The position numbers were made by a program, and so were the translations under genes. Below the pieces are notes generated by a model that was not told the DNA's origin, did not search any database, and worked only from the letters and a program-made list of their open reading frames with translations. Shown one piece after another: positions 29,133 to 42,180 of a DNA stretch of 64,000 nucleotides. Position 1 is the stretch's first letter. The number at the start of each line of letters is the position of its first letter. Origin of the DNA: Cyprinodon diabolis. Taxonomy: Eukaryota > Chordata > Actinopteri > Cyprinodontiformes > Cyprinodontidae. The DNA lies in contig CM060068.1 of the NCBI GenBank assembly GCA_030533445.1, positions 30,614,510-30,678,509 on the forward strand, in the 5' to 3' direction.

Positions 29133-31427
29133 AAAGGACAGTGGTAAAGGGACTCACCAAAGGTTAGGTTATTTTAGTTTTTATTAGCCTTAATCCACAA
29201 TTATGATCAAATGAAATACAACACTATGTTGCATAAATACGTACAATTTGAATTTAACTTTTAAACTAGATTACTTGAAAATGTATTAACACTTCATTCT
29301 CACACAAATCAATGCAGATGCTCACTGAACAAATCAGAATGTGATAATGACTCCTTCTTCAAGTAATTTTAAATAAAACTCATACCTCATTTGTATCAGC
29401 TTTTAACTGGTATTCTTTTGCATCTGACTTTTTCTCTCTAAATAAGCCGAATATAGTATACCAGATTGAAGTTGACTTTCAGGTGGAGGGGTTTGCTGTT
29501 AGATGAGATTCTCAAAGTGAAATCTATAACTCATCAGAAAGCAGTGTTGTTAAACCTGCAAGACAGAATTATAATCAAAGACAAAGTTCTTTGGAAAGAT
29601 GATGTCTTTTCAAGTGCTCAAAAGCCCTGTAGCCTTAGTCATAAAAAAATTCCTTAGAAACCTCAAAAGCCGTTCCTACAATTCTCTGACAGGTCACACT
29701 GAGCGGAGAGTGGCAAACAACGAGTTCAGACAATTAGCCAACCAGACAAACTTTGTGAAGGAGAAATGGTTTCTGCAGTGCTTCTCTCGGTTCCCTGTGA
29801 AACATTGGATGACCTAAAAAGAAAAAGAAGATTTCTCAACCTAATGAAACAAAAAGGGGAAATTCTTTCGTTTTAAATATTTGACACCATCCCTGCTATG
29901 AAAAGTTGATTTTTTTTTCTCAGCAATGGCATATGAGATCAAATTCAGAAGAAATACAGAAAACTTTGGTAAACTCCTTAACAGCCCAGAAAAATACAGA
30001 CCTAGTTCAAATATGGATTTATAAATATTACAAGTATCTCTTGAGAGTCCTCAAATTTTTATGGCCTTATACTATGCATCTAATGTGTCTGCGTGTAAAC
30101 ATTTCTGCCAAGAGCAGTGAAATAATTTTATAGAGAAAGATTTTGTGAGATCAAGTTAAATATGTGCTGCTTAGAGTCTTTAACCAGTTATTAACTGAAA
30201 GGCGCAGATACTGTACTTCTCTAAAACAATGTTTACAGTTACCATTGGCATTAGTGTTATATTGATTACAGGTTTATGGATTATATATTTAAGATAAATA
30301 TTTTCAAGATGCAATATGCACTGAATATGCATCAAATAACGCATATTCCTTCTTGTCTTTGTGGTGGTTGCATTTAAAATGGGTCTGCGAGGGTGTAACA
30401 CATGATATAGCTTTTTCTAGCTTTGAACGTCTCACCTTGACTCGTATAATTATATGTTATGTTGCTGCGGTAACATCTGCCTGCTCCGACTGTGAGGCTT
30501 TTCTAAAGAGAGCATCAAGCGTATTTAAGGTTTCATTTCAGGTAGTGCTTTAGAGTGTTGATGTTGAAGGAGGGGCGTTTTTGTTGGTTAGGTTCCTCTC
30601 AGTCTATGATTATGGACACCAGCTTATATCCTTTTTTTAGCCGTTAATTAAACAGTTGATTTAGCTGGAACTTTTGTGTCTTCACTTCTGTTCCAGTTGA
30701 TAATTTAAATTTGAAGAAAATTGGATGTTCAAACACAGATCTGACACCAAACAATTCCTAAAAGCTATAGTTTTAGGATGGATGGATTGAATTTTCATTA
30801 AGTTTTTCATTTTTGCAAGCATCCTCCCTGTTAAAACTTGTATCCCTACTTATGCCTAAACATTTGTCTGTTCCAGAAAACCAACTAGTTAAGATGATCT
30901 CTACCTATTTCATCAAGAAGACTGGACAAATTGTGAAAATGGTGGCAGAAACTTGTTAATAGCTTTGGAAAATATATGATCTACTCTAGTTGCAAAGGGT
31001 CATTAACCAAATATAAATGTGGATGAATTAATAAATGTGAGACAATCAGTATAATTCAGGCACTATTATGAAAAATTCTACAAAGTTGAACCATTGAAAC
31101 AAAATCTTGTCTTTGACAGGTAAATTAATTTCTGACAGAAGAAAGATTTCAAAACCATAATTAAAAGCCTGAGGTTATTATGAAATCCATGTTTTAAAAA
31201 TGTATCCTGTGAGTCTTAAACATAACAGCCTCTCTGTAGGAAAATCTACACATTAAAACCAGCTGCAAGGCAAAAAAGTCACCTGTCATTGTCTTGTCTT
31301 TGTGTATGTTAACCCATCATTAAGTTTTGTGTTTGTGGACTCATTAATCAGATGCATACTCAAAGCACCTTTTTTTTCCCTTTGAAATTCCTGTTTTTCA
31401 TGTATCTTTCCTTTTTGTTTCATGCAG

Positions 31428-32149
31428 CATACATAGAGGATGTTGCACGGTGTGTAGACCAGAGCAAGCGCCTCATTATAGTCATGACGCCCAACTATGT
31501 GGTGCGGCGAGGCTGGAGCATTTTTGAGCTGGAGACCCGACTGCGAAGCATGCTGGTGAGTGGCGAGATCAAGGTTATCCTGATCGAGTGCGCTGAACTG
31601 AGAGGTATCATGAACTACCAGGAGGTGGAAGCGCTAAAACACACCATCAAAGCCCTCACTGTCATCAAATGGAGAGGCCCCAAAAGCAACAAGCTCAACT
31701 CGAAATTCTGGAAGCAATTGCAATACGAGATGCCCTTTAGGCGCACAGAGCCTATGCTAACGCACGAGCCGGCACTGGATGTCAGCGAGCAGGGCCCCTT
31801 CGGAGAGCTGCAGACCGTCTCAGCCATCTCCATGGCAGCAGCCACTTCCACAGCAATGGCCACCGCCCATCCAGAGCTGCGCTCTTCGTTCCACAACACC
31901 TACCACACCACCATGAGGCAGAAACACTACTACCGCAGCTACGAATATGACATACCCCCTGGGGGGACCCTGCCACCACTCTCATCTCTGGGAAACCAGC
32001 ACACCTACTGCAACATCCCACTAACGTTGCTCAACGGACAGAGGCCTCCGGGGAAGAGCCGGGAGCACAGCCTGGAGGAGGCTCACGCCAACAACGCCAT
32101 GCTGCCCCTGCTGCCAAGAGAAACCAGCATCTCTAGTGTCATATGGTAG
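31428..32149 (+). CDS. il1rapl1: il1rapl1 final coding exon: TIR end and cytoplasmic tail
   Basis: The exon starts after TTTCATGCAG. Its first two bases complete a threonine codon, and 239 residues follow up to the TAG at 32147-32149. It encodes the rest of the TIR domain ([20 protein letters not shown], the SIFELETRL helix, and box 3 with NSKFWKQL), then a tail of about 150 residues found in IL1RAPL1/2 but not in other IL-1 receptors. Conserved tail blocks include [20 protein letters not shown] and [12 protein letters not shown], and the protein ends ISSVIW. In mammals this tail binds NCS-1 and contributes to synaptic targeting. Compared with what I recall of the human tail, the fish version differs mainly in the linker after NGQRP. 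Confidence 0.96.
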
Positions 32150-33700
32150 TAACAAGGACACTCAGAGTTGGCTTCAGGAAGAACAGTCAGGGTAAGGTCA
32201 GAAATGACAAGAACCAAAAGTAGAAGTTTAAAGAACAAAGCGGATCTATTCAGGTCCATTCATCCCCATTAACAGAGAAGACAGGTGATTCCTCCTGTCT
32301 TTCAAGATGACCTAGTCTCTTCTAAGGAGTGATTTTATCTTCTATTTGGAACTAGAGGAAAAACTGTTTTGTTTTGTTTTTTTCTAGACTGACAAATAAA
32401 GTGCTGGAACTCGGAGGACACAAGATTGCAACATCCTCACTAAAAGAAAATGTGCATACATACAAACAAAAGGAAAACAGGGTCTGTACATATATTTGCA
32501 TTTTATTAGTAGCATCAGTGTTTTTCTGTTTCGTTCTTCAATGCATTCAATTCACTCATGTTTGTTGCCTTCTCTACTGTAGGACTTTGCTTTAAACTTG
32601 TTACATAAAGTTGTATATTTTTCATTCTTTAAAGTTTTATTTTATCTAACTCCACTGAAAAGCCAGTATGTCATGTACTTGTGCTGTTATGTCCTTTTGT
32701 TTTTATTGTTTTGTAATTTTTGTTTTAAATCATTCTGTAGTTTAAGCTAACTTTTTTTTTATTTTTATGAAAAACTTTTTGAATGACCTGGACTTTTTCA
32801 GTTGATGTGAAGAGCTGAAACTTGTTTTTGATAACCTTGTAAAAGGCGTATCTGTTTTAAAAAGAAACTCCTTTCAGAAAAAAAAAATAATAATAGAATA
32901 TGCAAAAAGACTGAGAAGCTGGCGAAAAACATCCAGCCATGTGGGATGCAAACGCGCCGCTCCCATCCAATCAGACTGACAGACTGGCAGATCTCTCTCT
33001 GGAGCTCTTGTGTTTTTGTTTTGTTTTTTATTGAAACAAACAGCCTGGCTGTTTTAGAGTGATAGTTAAATGCCTCACCTTAAAAAAGAAAATCTGTAGA
33101 TTATTTTAAAAAAAGAATTCTATTTTTATAAGTGAAAACAGTTTGCTTGAGAGGTCATGATTATTTGCATTTCATCTTCCATAGAAAGGGGATACGTGTC
33201 TAAGCGTTCTGCTGGTTCTGTACTCCTGTAAACGTGGTTCCTGGTTTGTTGAGAGACTAAGCTGGTTTTTGAATCCCACTCAACAAAGAATCCCTTATTA
33301 CTCCAGGTTCAAAAGAAGACAAAACCTTTTCAATGTTTTCATTTTTGATGTATCATTTTATTGCCACCTCGATGATTCTGATTTATTTGGTTTATAGAGA
33401 TAGCTCACGTTTTAATGAGAGAAAAGAAAACTGGTGTGTTTTGAAAGACTTTTTAAATATTTGAAGGTGTGATTTTTAAGTATGCATAGCAAATAGATAT
33501 GTATTCTATATATAATATAGATATTTATATAAATATATAAACACAATTTTCACTTGGAAAGAAATGTCTATCTTTATAGAAACACAATCATTATCAGTTG
33601 CCCCTACTTTCTCACTGCACATTAAAAGCATTGATTTCCTTTGAATGGTTTCTTTTTGTGTCAAGCTTTACTAATCTTTGTTGATAATCCATAAAACCAT
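32150..33700 (+). other. probable il1rapl1 3' UTR
   Basis: Non-coding and increasingly T-rich sequence follows the stop codon. A canonical AATAAA lies at 32395-32400, and a weaker ATTAAA lies near 33623. No other gene intervenes. The real end of the transcript cannot be set from sequence alone, so the 3' boundary is only a guess. Confidence 0.45.
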
Positions 33701-34019
33701 TAACACTTAAGTATTAACGGTTGTATGTCTACTTGTATCTACTTTGACCATAGCAGCAAGAGAACCAAGTAAGACTGAAGGAAAATGCATCCATTGTTTC
33801 ATACATTCACTTCCAGCTGGTTAACATACACAACACAATCTACAAATCTAAAACAGACTCCATATACAGTATGCATGCTCTTTTTCCCTACAGCTCCACT
33901 CTGTAAGGACAAGAAAAACAACTGCTTGGCTCTACACTTTCAGAGAATATATTTTCTAAGCTTTGATATTTTGTAAGTAAGAAAGAGATTAATGATAGGT
34001 CAGCATGTTATTATTTAAG

Positions 34020-34480
34020 ATATAGCACAGGAATTTATGCAAACTTTTGAAAAGACCCGTCCTCTCCAATTAAAAAAAATAAAAAATAATGCACATGCAC
34101 AACCCTGTACTATTAAATGCATGTGAGAGTATGCCGAGTCCATTTCTTCTTAGAGACAGTACTTTATTGATCCCTTGGGAAGACTCCCTCCGGAAATTAA
34201 GGTTACCTCATTCACGCTCTGTTTGAAGGTGCTGTTTGCATTGCTCATAGAAGCCTACTTTCCAAAAGAAGATTTGCCATTTTTCCGCTGTGTCAGATTC
34301 ACCACCGGTAAGTGAAAATGGAGATGAGCACGTAGGATGGCCTTATGTAAACATATCACCAGAAGGATTTACATTTACAAGGACCACTTATTTTGATGAT
34401 CCACCTGGAAAAACAACATCCTTTAAGTATTTCAAAAGAAACAGCCTTATGGCTTTTCTCTACTTGGAGTTAAAACATTG
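34020..34480 (+). repeat. dispersed repeat, copy 1 (paired with 43.99-44.53 kb)
   Basis: It shares AATGCACATGCACAACCCTG and TTTTGATGATCCACCTGGAA with the second copy (AATGCACATACACAGCCCTG and TTTTGATGATCCACCTAGAA). About 34,150-34,250 carries an inserted repeat tail (CTTTATTGATCCCTTGGGAA) of a kind common in fish. Type unknown. Confidence 0.5.
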
Positions 34481-34689
34481 CATTTAAGCTAACTAGTTTG
34501 CATGGTTTTCCATGTTACTAAAACAAAAGTTTAAAAAAAAGCATACAAATAAGATATATTTAAAAGCAAGTGATAAAGCTTTATGTCTGTCAGCTTACAT
34601 TTTAATAGAACAATGCCACAGTTTTTTTTTTTTTTTTTATCTAGTTAACCTCTTTCATGTTTGGCTTCAGGTGCCTAACCCACATGCAG

Positions 34690-35430
34690 AACACTCCGAG
34701 ACAGGATAACAGTTCAAAGGTTTATTTAGAAGTTGGAATACAATAAACAGATCCCAAGGGGAACTCGTCTGGTCACAAGTGGATTCTGAAATGCACACAG
34801 AGTTAACAGGTCCAGGACTGGTCAGAGTGGGTTCACTGCAGAGGGGGACAGAGGAGTTAGTGGAGATCCAGGTAATTTGCAGGATGAGAGTGTGCAGGGC
34901 TGTACCTATACAGGAGTTGAGCTGAGCGGCTGAGGGGGGAACCTTGAGGGTCCAGAGGCTGTCGGCAGGCTGAGGGCTAGGCTGAGGCAGAGCTTAGGTT
35001 TGAGTGTTGGCAGATTACCGATTAGAGTTTCCCTTCCGGTTTCTTCAGAGAGTGGGCAGGCAGGTCTTTGACAGGAATAGTTTTCCAGGGTTCTTCAGAG
35101 AATAGACAGGCAGATTACCGGCAGAGATACTCTTCTGGGTTTCAGGTTTCAGACAGGTTCAATCTAGGAAGCAGAGAGAAGAAAACAGATCAGGGTCAGG
35201 TTCTGGTTTTCAGGGAGTCAGAGATTCAGACAGGCAGGTTGGCTCAGGCTTGCTAACCGTAACTGGCAAACACTCTGGCACTGGAGAGAAGTCCTCTGCC
35301 TCCTTAAATACAGATCTCCTGATGAGCAGATGAGCGACAGGTGGTTGCAATCAGCTCTGGGTCCAGGAGATCTAGTACGCCCTCTGGTGGAGAAAGTGGA
35401 CAGACCTCCAGATCCCAACAACCTCTTGTT
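34690..35430. repeat. GA/CA-rich dispersed repeat, possibly LTR-derived
   Basis: Includes AGGTTTATTTAGAAGTTGG near the left end, imperfect internal repeats of CAGACAGGCAG type, and GTACGCCCTCTGGTGGAG near the right end. It resembles repeats that I know from fish genomes, but no matching LTR or inverted ends were found. A similar style of sequence lies at 45,100-45,380. Confidence 0.35.
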
Positions 35431-38400
35431 AAAGCAGCATTTGAAACATCTATAAATGTCAAATAACAGGGAACACCTCAGCACACTTAATATCATCAGT
35501 AAGATATAACTGGAGGGTTATTTTACAGTTTGACTTGATTAGTTATTTTACTGGCAATAAATCCTGAACTGGACACCTCTAAAGTGGAACAGAGGTTAAT
35601 TCTTTCTCTCTGAATGAGATTTGGGTCTGCCTTAGTTGCAGGCCGGGTCCCCCTTATTGTGATGGCTGACCGGGTTTCCTGACAGTTTTGAATCCTCATT
35701 TTCCTCACCTATGCCTTTATGTTCCTTGACAGAGCAAAAAAATAATCCCTGTTATATAAAGACAATGTTGATGGAGGTCATAATGGGAATTGATATAAAT
35801 GGTATATTTATAGGCCTCCAATCTAGAGAAAAGATAAAGAAGTAAAAGCCAAGGTCCTCAGGTATATGAAGTGATTACACATGAAAAAATACATGATTAA
35901 TTATCATAAATTACAAAGAACAGTCACACAAAACAGTTAATTAGAAGCCCTGTATATGAGGGAGATCAGATGACACTTTCTGACAATCAGGACAGAGAGT
36001 CCAATTCACTGCTCCCTCTGTTAAATGTTTTCCTTCAGCAATAAATTGAACACTAGTTGAGTTTATCAGGTATCAATACTGTGCATCAGTGTATGGATGT
36101 GTGTGTTTGATAGTGTGAAAGGGTGACTCAAACTGTAAAATGCCTTTAAATGGCGGGCAATACTAGAAAAATGGTAAATAAGTGAAATGAATTTACCCTA
36201 ACTAGGACAAAATTGAATTTCAATATCGAAGAATGAAAAAATCAGAGACACTTGAAAGGATGTGTTAAATGGACAAAGAGGGACAGAAACTACAGCAGGG
36301 ACATTTTCAATTACCTATTAGAAAAGACCCTTATTGAGGCAAGAAAAGAGGCGTGACAATTAGAGTAATTTGCAACCATTGTGGAAGAGCCAATCTAAAT
36401 GTTTGCATTTTGGTTTCTGGTTGGGAAAAATTATATTTTAAAGGAAAAAAAAAACTTCAGAAAGTATAAAACATAAATGAATTAAAAATCTGCCGTCCCC
36501 TTGGTCTTCAAAGCTGATAAATGCACATTTTGTCCCTGCAAAAAAAGGGCAGTTGGACCAATGTCCCTCACAAATGGGAAGGGCTCCACTACATATCTGG
36601 GGCTTTGTTGTCTAGAACAACAGATCATGATTGTCAAAAGGAAATGGGTTTGACCAGAAATACTTTTAACAATAATTTTAGCACCTATCACAGTCGCTAG
36701 AAAACATAAGCCATCTCATTTTCCCCAAAAAATGTTCTATATGGCAGAGGTTTATAAAAATCCTTTAGGAACACCTTTTTTCTCGTTGGTTGTTTTGTCT
36801 TGTTTTTCTGCTCAGAAAATAAGATTAAATTGTATAGTTAAAACATCTCAAAGGTAGAGAATAGACAAACTCTATCAGAATACTGCCCGAATTTTTACTT
36901 TTAAATCATAATTTCCTCCATAATTGGTTGTTAGGCATAAACCTAACATGGTAATCTGTCACAAAATAGATTTCCAGGTAGAATATTTTCATACAATACT
37001 GGTAAATCTCTAGTTAGGGTGCTGTTTTTTTAAGTTTCTGTTGTAACTCTATGGAAGAAAATTATTATTATCGTACAAAAAAAAACTTTTTGACCTCAAA
37101 GTTGGAGAATTTAGTACCACAATATCTATTCTACATTGTTTAGCTTTCAGCTTTTTGTTCTTGTTGTCTTTTTTCTGCTGTTGTTTTTAAAAATCAAATG
37201 CTCTGTAACAAAAGCTATAACATCCAAACATTAACAAATCTTATGGTAAAAAAAAAAAAAAAACATGTTTAATTTGAATCATCATGGTGGTTAGCAGCTT
37301 ACAGCTGATTGATAAGTGCTGCTTAACAGTGCCATCTCCTGGGAATAAACACTAACTACAAGAAGCATTTGTATCTGTAAGCTGAAAAAGACATTAAAGA
37401 CTGTGAACAGATTTACTGATGTCTACCAACCCCAGGAGAAAATAGAAAGAAAGAAAGAAATCTGGGTCAGAGGAAAACAAGGAGAAGGACTACATATAAT
37501 ACATGGACAAGAATACTGATTTAGAGGTAGAGTAGGTCAGGTAAGGCAAACAGGCTTTGGACTATGCAGATACAAAAACAAATCTGACATAAAAATGCAA
37601 AAATAATAAATTAAACTTTTTTTTTCTTTAGATACACATTGTCTAAACATGTAAATGTTGACCGGGTGGTGACTGCTCCCAGTTTGTCGCTTCCAGCCAG
37701 ACATCTGGAGCTTTATTAGCCGTCACAGGATTAATAGACTATTACTCGGTGCAATTAAGGACTTAATTGCTGATAAAATAAGGCCCATTGAGAAGGAACA
37801 TGCTAGGAAAATAGATATGAACAAGAATATAATCAAAGCAAAGCAGACAGCAGCATATGTGCAAGTGAGTGTGAGTTTTTGTGTGTGAGTGTGTTCCAAG
37901 TTTGAGCTTCTCCTTTCTTTTTCTGTTACTGTATACTGCAACACAATGTTGAACCACCAGGAGGTATGTGAGAGTTATCAGCAGAGGTTTCACGTCAACT
38001 TCAAACAGAACTTAAATCCCTGTTTATCACTAACATCACCTTCCTTCCTTTCAAGGTTGAATTCAGTTTTTATTGAACATGCTTCTCTGTGAAAGTGAAA
38101 AGCGACAAAAACCTGCTGCTCTGAAGGATGATTGGAAACCTAGTCAGCGTTTCCAAACGCCTGTTAGGAAAAGAACAGATGCAAAGACAAAATTTAACAC
38201 TTGCAGGTCATTCTTTTATATTTTCTCATTTATGTTTTTGTAACACAACTATATTCCAAAACATTGACAGTTGATGTGGGAAATAAGAGTAAAAACCTTT
38301 AATGGTCTATAGTGGGGGCTCATGCGTAAAGCTTCAAAAACATCATGAATCTCTGTCATAACTGAAAATGAAAAACATCTGAGGTGTACCATTGTTCTTT

Positions 38401-40469
38401 TATGCTAAATATCAGAGATTGGTTTAAACAACATTCCCTAAATATATTAAATACAGGCAATGCTGTTAAACGTAGTAGATGTGGTGGAAAAACGTGATAA
38501 AGATCAATTTTTTATTGTTTTTGTCTTAAAAAAGACAAACCTCTTTTACAAATCAACTTCAACACCAGAAAATGTGAAGTTTTGGGAAATGTGATGAAGA
38601 AGATATCCACTGATGCATAAATGTGTACACCTTCAAACAAACTTTTTTATTTCCTGTCTGTCATCTACGACATTGAATCTGATCAACCAGTCACGAAACC
38701 TCAACTGATGGCCTTTAGCTAAAGGCGTAATTTGGTAAACATACATAATCTGATCTCATTGTGTTTTTAGACCATTCCCAAGCTGCTTTATTTATGCTCA
38801 ATATGTGGTAGGAGGGAACATCACTTGTTCATTTCTACCCTAGTGCCTGAAAATTAAAACATCCCTTGTTTCATCGTATTGATGGACCAGTTCTTAGCAA
38901 ATTCTTTTTTGCATGTTTTATTGTGAAGTTCCAAGTCCCAGAATATTGCTTTATGCACATACATATACAACATTTCAGTAAAACTAAACCTACATTAACA
39001 CAGTACAGCAGACGCTCCTGTTTTGAACATGTTAACCCCTCTATTGCTGCTACAGAGTCGACACTGATGAAAGTGCTTTCTCTCTTGAGGTTGACCTCGG
39101 GAGAAGGGGCCATTTTATGGTCTGTTGGTTCTCTGACCTAAATAGAAAATCTTTAACTTTATGTCGACCACAGAAGGTGCATAACATCTGTTGTTTTTTT
39201 GCTCTGTCTATTTCTCACTTGTCTCTCTTTGTATAGTTGCTGTTGCAGAGGGACCCTTCATTTACTCTCAAAAGTATGACATAAGGAGTGTGTGCTTAGA
39301 GTTTCCTTATTCTACATTTCAGTGCTCCAAGTTTAACCCAATTAAATAACAAAATTGACATGACAAATGAAGAAGGTTCTATTTGAATTTAATAAAATCT
39401 CACTTTACCCTCTGTTAGAGCCAACAACACTGATGACCTATAAACTTAACTGCTCCATGTATTATTTCATACAGTAAAACAAACATCTGAAGCCAGAAAA
39501 TTTAAGAGAAATGTTTAACATTTGATGTGACTTCAATAAATCAAGATCTTTAATAACTTTAATATATTTTTTGGGCTGAACTTGCTTATTTACTTTGCCT
39601 CAAACACACCTGAATGTCACCACTATTGGACAATAAACGATATTTCTATTCTACTCTATTCTTTTTTAACTTTCCAAAGGTTGTTATCTTGTCATTAGCT
39701 TGAGGTATACATTTTCTCGTCCTTTGAGAAGATTTCTTTGGTATTCCAATAACATACCATATTTTCTCTCTCATTTAAACAACAAGCAAAAACAAACCTA
39801 ATTCTCCTTAAAACACATTCTAAAAAAACGTAGGATTGTTCACTTAAGAAATGTCTAATTGTCTAATTTGACATTTGTATGTGAACTTTTCTATAGGGGA
39901 AAAAGGTGATGTGACAATAAAACTAAAAAGCAAACATTACAAAGCAAAGGGACCACAAACTTTACATTTCTAAATTGGTTTGGGGAGAATGTCTCCTTTT
40001 TTTTGTAATCTGAAATTTTGGAAACGTTTTAGGTCGTGATGGTCTATGTTTACAATCTCTATGACAACCTTCAGTCTAGTCTTTGAGTTATTTTTAGAGT
40101 GAAAATGTTTTACTCTCCATCAAAGTAAAATGTGTCTGGACGGCCAGGACTGGTTGTGCTGACAGTTGTTTTAAATGCATTTCTCTTCTAGAATATTTTC
40201 CAGTGGGATTGAGGATTATGATTGGACTGGTGCCTTTGTTTATTGATTATTGGCCAACATATAAAAACATGTCAAATTTACAAGTTAGGAACTTGTGATT
40301 TCATATCAATATTATTGCTCCTTTATATGTTTTTTCCTGCAAAGAATATATCTTTCATTGTGAAGTTTTGCAAAGGGCCTACCTAAACAACAGGTTATTC
40401 TGTTATGACAAACAAACAATATCTAAGGAAAACAAGTCATTGTGGATTGATGATGTGAAGTTGAGAGAC

Positions 40470-40660
40470 TAGGGCTGCAAGGTGGTGCAATGTTTTCTTG
40501 CAGCAAGAAGGTTCCAGGTGCGATTCCTGGCCTTGGGTCTTTCTGCATGGAGTATGCATGTTCTCCCCATGCATGTGTGGGTTTCTCCGAGCTTCATTCC
40601 ACAGTCCAAAAACATGACTGTTAAGTTAATTGGCTTCTTTAAATTGTTAAAAATCAAGGC
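40470..40660 (+). repeat. SINE-like repeat, family A, forward copy
   Basis: Head GGGCTGCAAGGTGGTGCAAT, then CAGCAAGAAGGTTCCAGGTG, GCATGTTCTCCCCATGCATG and CACAGTCCAAAAACATGACT, as in the other two copies. The tail is truncated after TTAATTGGCTTC. Confidence 0.7.
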
Positions 40661-41499
40661 ATCAAAGCTTCTGTAACAGGAGTGCTGAAGAAAGATGCAG
40701 GCACTGTAATTTTTGCTTTTTAATGGATCCTATTGTGCAAATAATGTATACGCTTTAAAGTGAACTCCGCCTGTTCTGTGCTGATATTAATCCTATGTTA
40801 ACCCTGTAATCTACAAATGTATGTTTGTTTAAGTTCAAGGTTTGATGCAAACTTTTTTAATTCAAGGAGAGAGGAGAATCTTGCAGAAAATAGTGGATTC
40901 CAGTCATGTACTCATGAAACATCCATCCATCTTCTACCATTAGGGTTGTGGTTGGGCTGGTGCCTCTAAATACAATAAGCAATAATAAAACAGGGGCTGG
41001 GTTTTTTCTCAGGACAGTAATTCTATACTTTTATATACATTGCTATATACTTCGATATATATATATATATATTTGTCTGCAGGTAGCCTTTATGCTGTTA
41101 TTCAAGTCTGGCATTTTTGTCATAATATAGGTTTTGCAGAAAAGACTAGATCCAATGGGCTTCGTCTGTATTTACTTTGTGTGGAATTTATCTGTTCTGT
41201 TTTTTGTATTTTATTTCCAACCAAATTCTCATACTGTCACATTTTATCCAACAGTCAGAATCCGTGTGTGTGATGTTGTACAATGCTGTACAATGTCGCT
41301 CTCTGGTGGCCTAATATGACATTGCATCCATCATGTTCTCGTCCAATAAAGAACTTGGATTATCGGTCGTTTATTGTGACAGTGACATGCCTTGTTCAGT
41401 CAGTGCTGCGACCTGAAGATAACATGAAACATTATGACTCAGATTGTCCAGTGATTGACAATCATGGGATGTTACCTCCTGATGGAAGATAAGAAACTC

Positions 41500-41798
41500 A
41501 CACGCACATTGAAATGGGATTTTTATTTTTATTTTAGAAAAATAGTCTTTTATAAAAACAAATAAGTTATGAATTGTAGCAGCTGCTTTAAGTTTCCTCT
41601 GTAATAACATCTCTTCCAACCCACATTATTCTCACAGGCACACACGCACACTTTCTGGCTTTTTTTGGGTCAGTTTTCTCAGAGTCCTTCAACAAATATG
41701 TATTTTACCAAGTCTATCAGTCTCACCTCCAATACAAAACAAGTTCAGAGCATTAATTTTTTTTCTTTTTGTTAGTTTTGTTCCTTGCTCCAGGTGAC
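41500..41798 (-). other. probable nr0b1 3' UTR with poly(A) signals
   Basis: On the minus strand, after the nr0b1 stop at 41,799, two AATAAA hexamers occur around 41,522-41,534 (TTTATT on the plus strand). This would give a short 3' UTR of about 300 bases. Confidence 0.5.
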
Positions 41799-42040
41799 CT
41801 ACTTTCCGTAGAACATTTCCATGAGCACCTCTTCGATGTTCACTGCCCCGATCACCGGTCTAAAGAAGAGCTGTGCGACCACCAGCGGGCTGATGGCCCT
41901 CAGCATTGACAGAGCGACCAGCAGCTTGGCAAAGCGCGTGGAGTCCTCGCGGTGGATCAGCCGGACGTGCTCGTTTAGTGCCTGATGGGCTTCCCGACGC
42001 AACCCCTGGATGTAGTGAACGCAGCGCAGACCTTCCAAAT
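41799..42040 (-). CDS. nr0b1: nr0b1 exon 2: C-terminal ligand-binding domain and AF-2
   Basis: After an acceptor reading ATACTTTCAG, two bases complete the Asp codon and 79 codons follow to the TAG at 41,799-41,801. The peptide LEGLRCVHYIQGLRREAHQ continues the LBD, and AQLFFRPVIGAVNIEEVLME ends in the AF-2-like helix MEMFYGK. This corresponds to the end of mammalian DAX1, where truncations abolish repression. Confidence 0.95.
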
Positions 42041-42180
42041 CTGAAAGTATAAAAAGTTTAAGTCATTAACACAGATCCTCGCATATAGACAATGTATTAT
42101 TGGTAATTAATATTTTTTTTTAGTATCTGAGTATATTCCAAAATCCTATTTTACGCATACTTGTGAAAGGTGAGATTTAC

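Larger units (their letters stand above)
33700..41500. other. il1rapl1-nr0b1 intergenic region
   Basis: AT-rich spacer between the two convergent genes. Recognisable parts are a repeat at 34,020-34,480, a GA/CA-rich repeat at 34,690-35,430 and a SINE-like copy at 40,470-40,660. There are also short AT runs near 33,510 and 41,055. No coding exon was recognised; all frames are short and lack family features. Confidence 0.6.

Noticed and set aside
31352..31427. In-frame Met and hydrophobic stretch before the last il1rapl1 exon
   Set aside because: Intron sequence ahead of the acceptor at 31426-31427. The signal-peptide-like look is due to its pyrimidine-rich tract.
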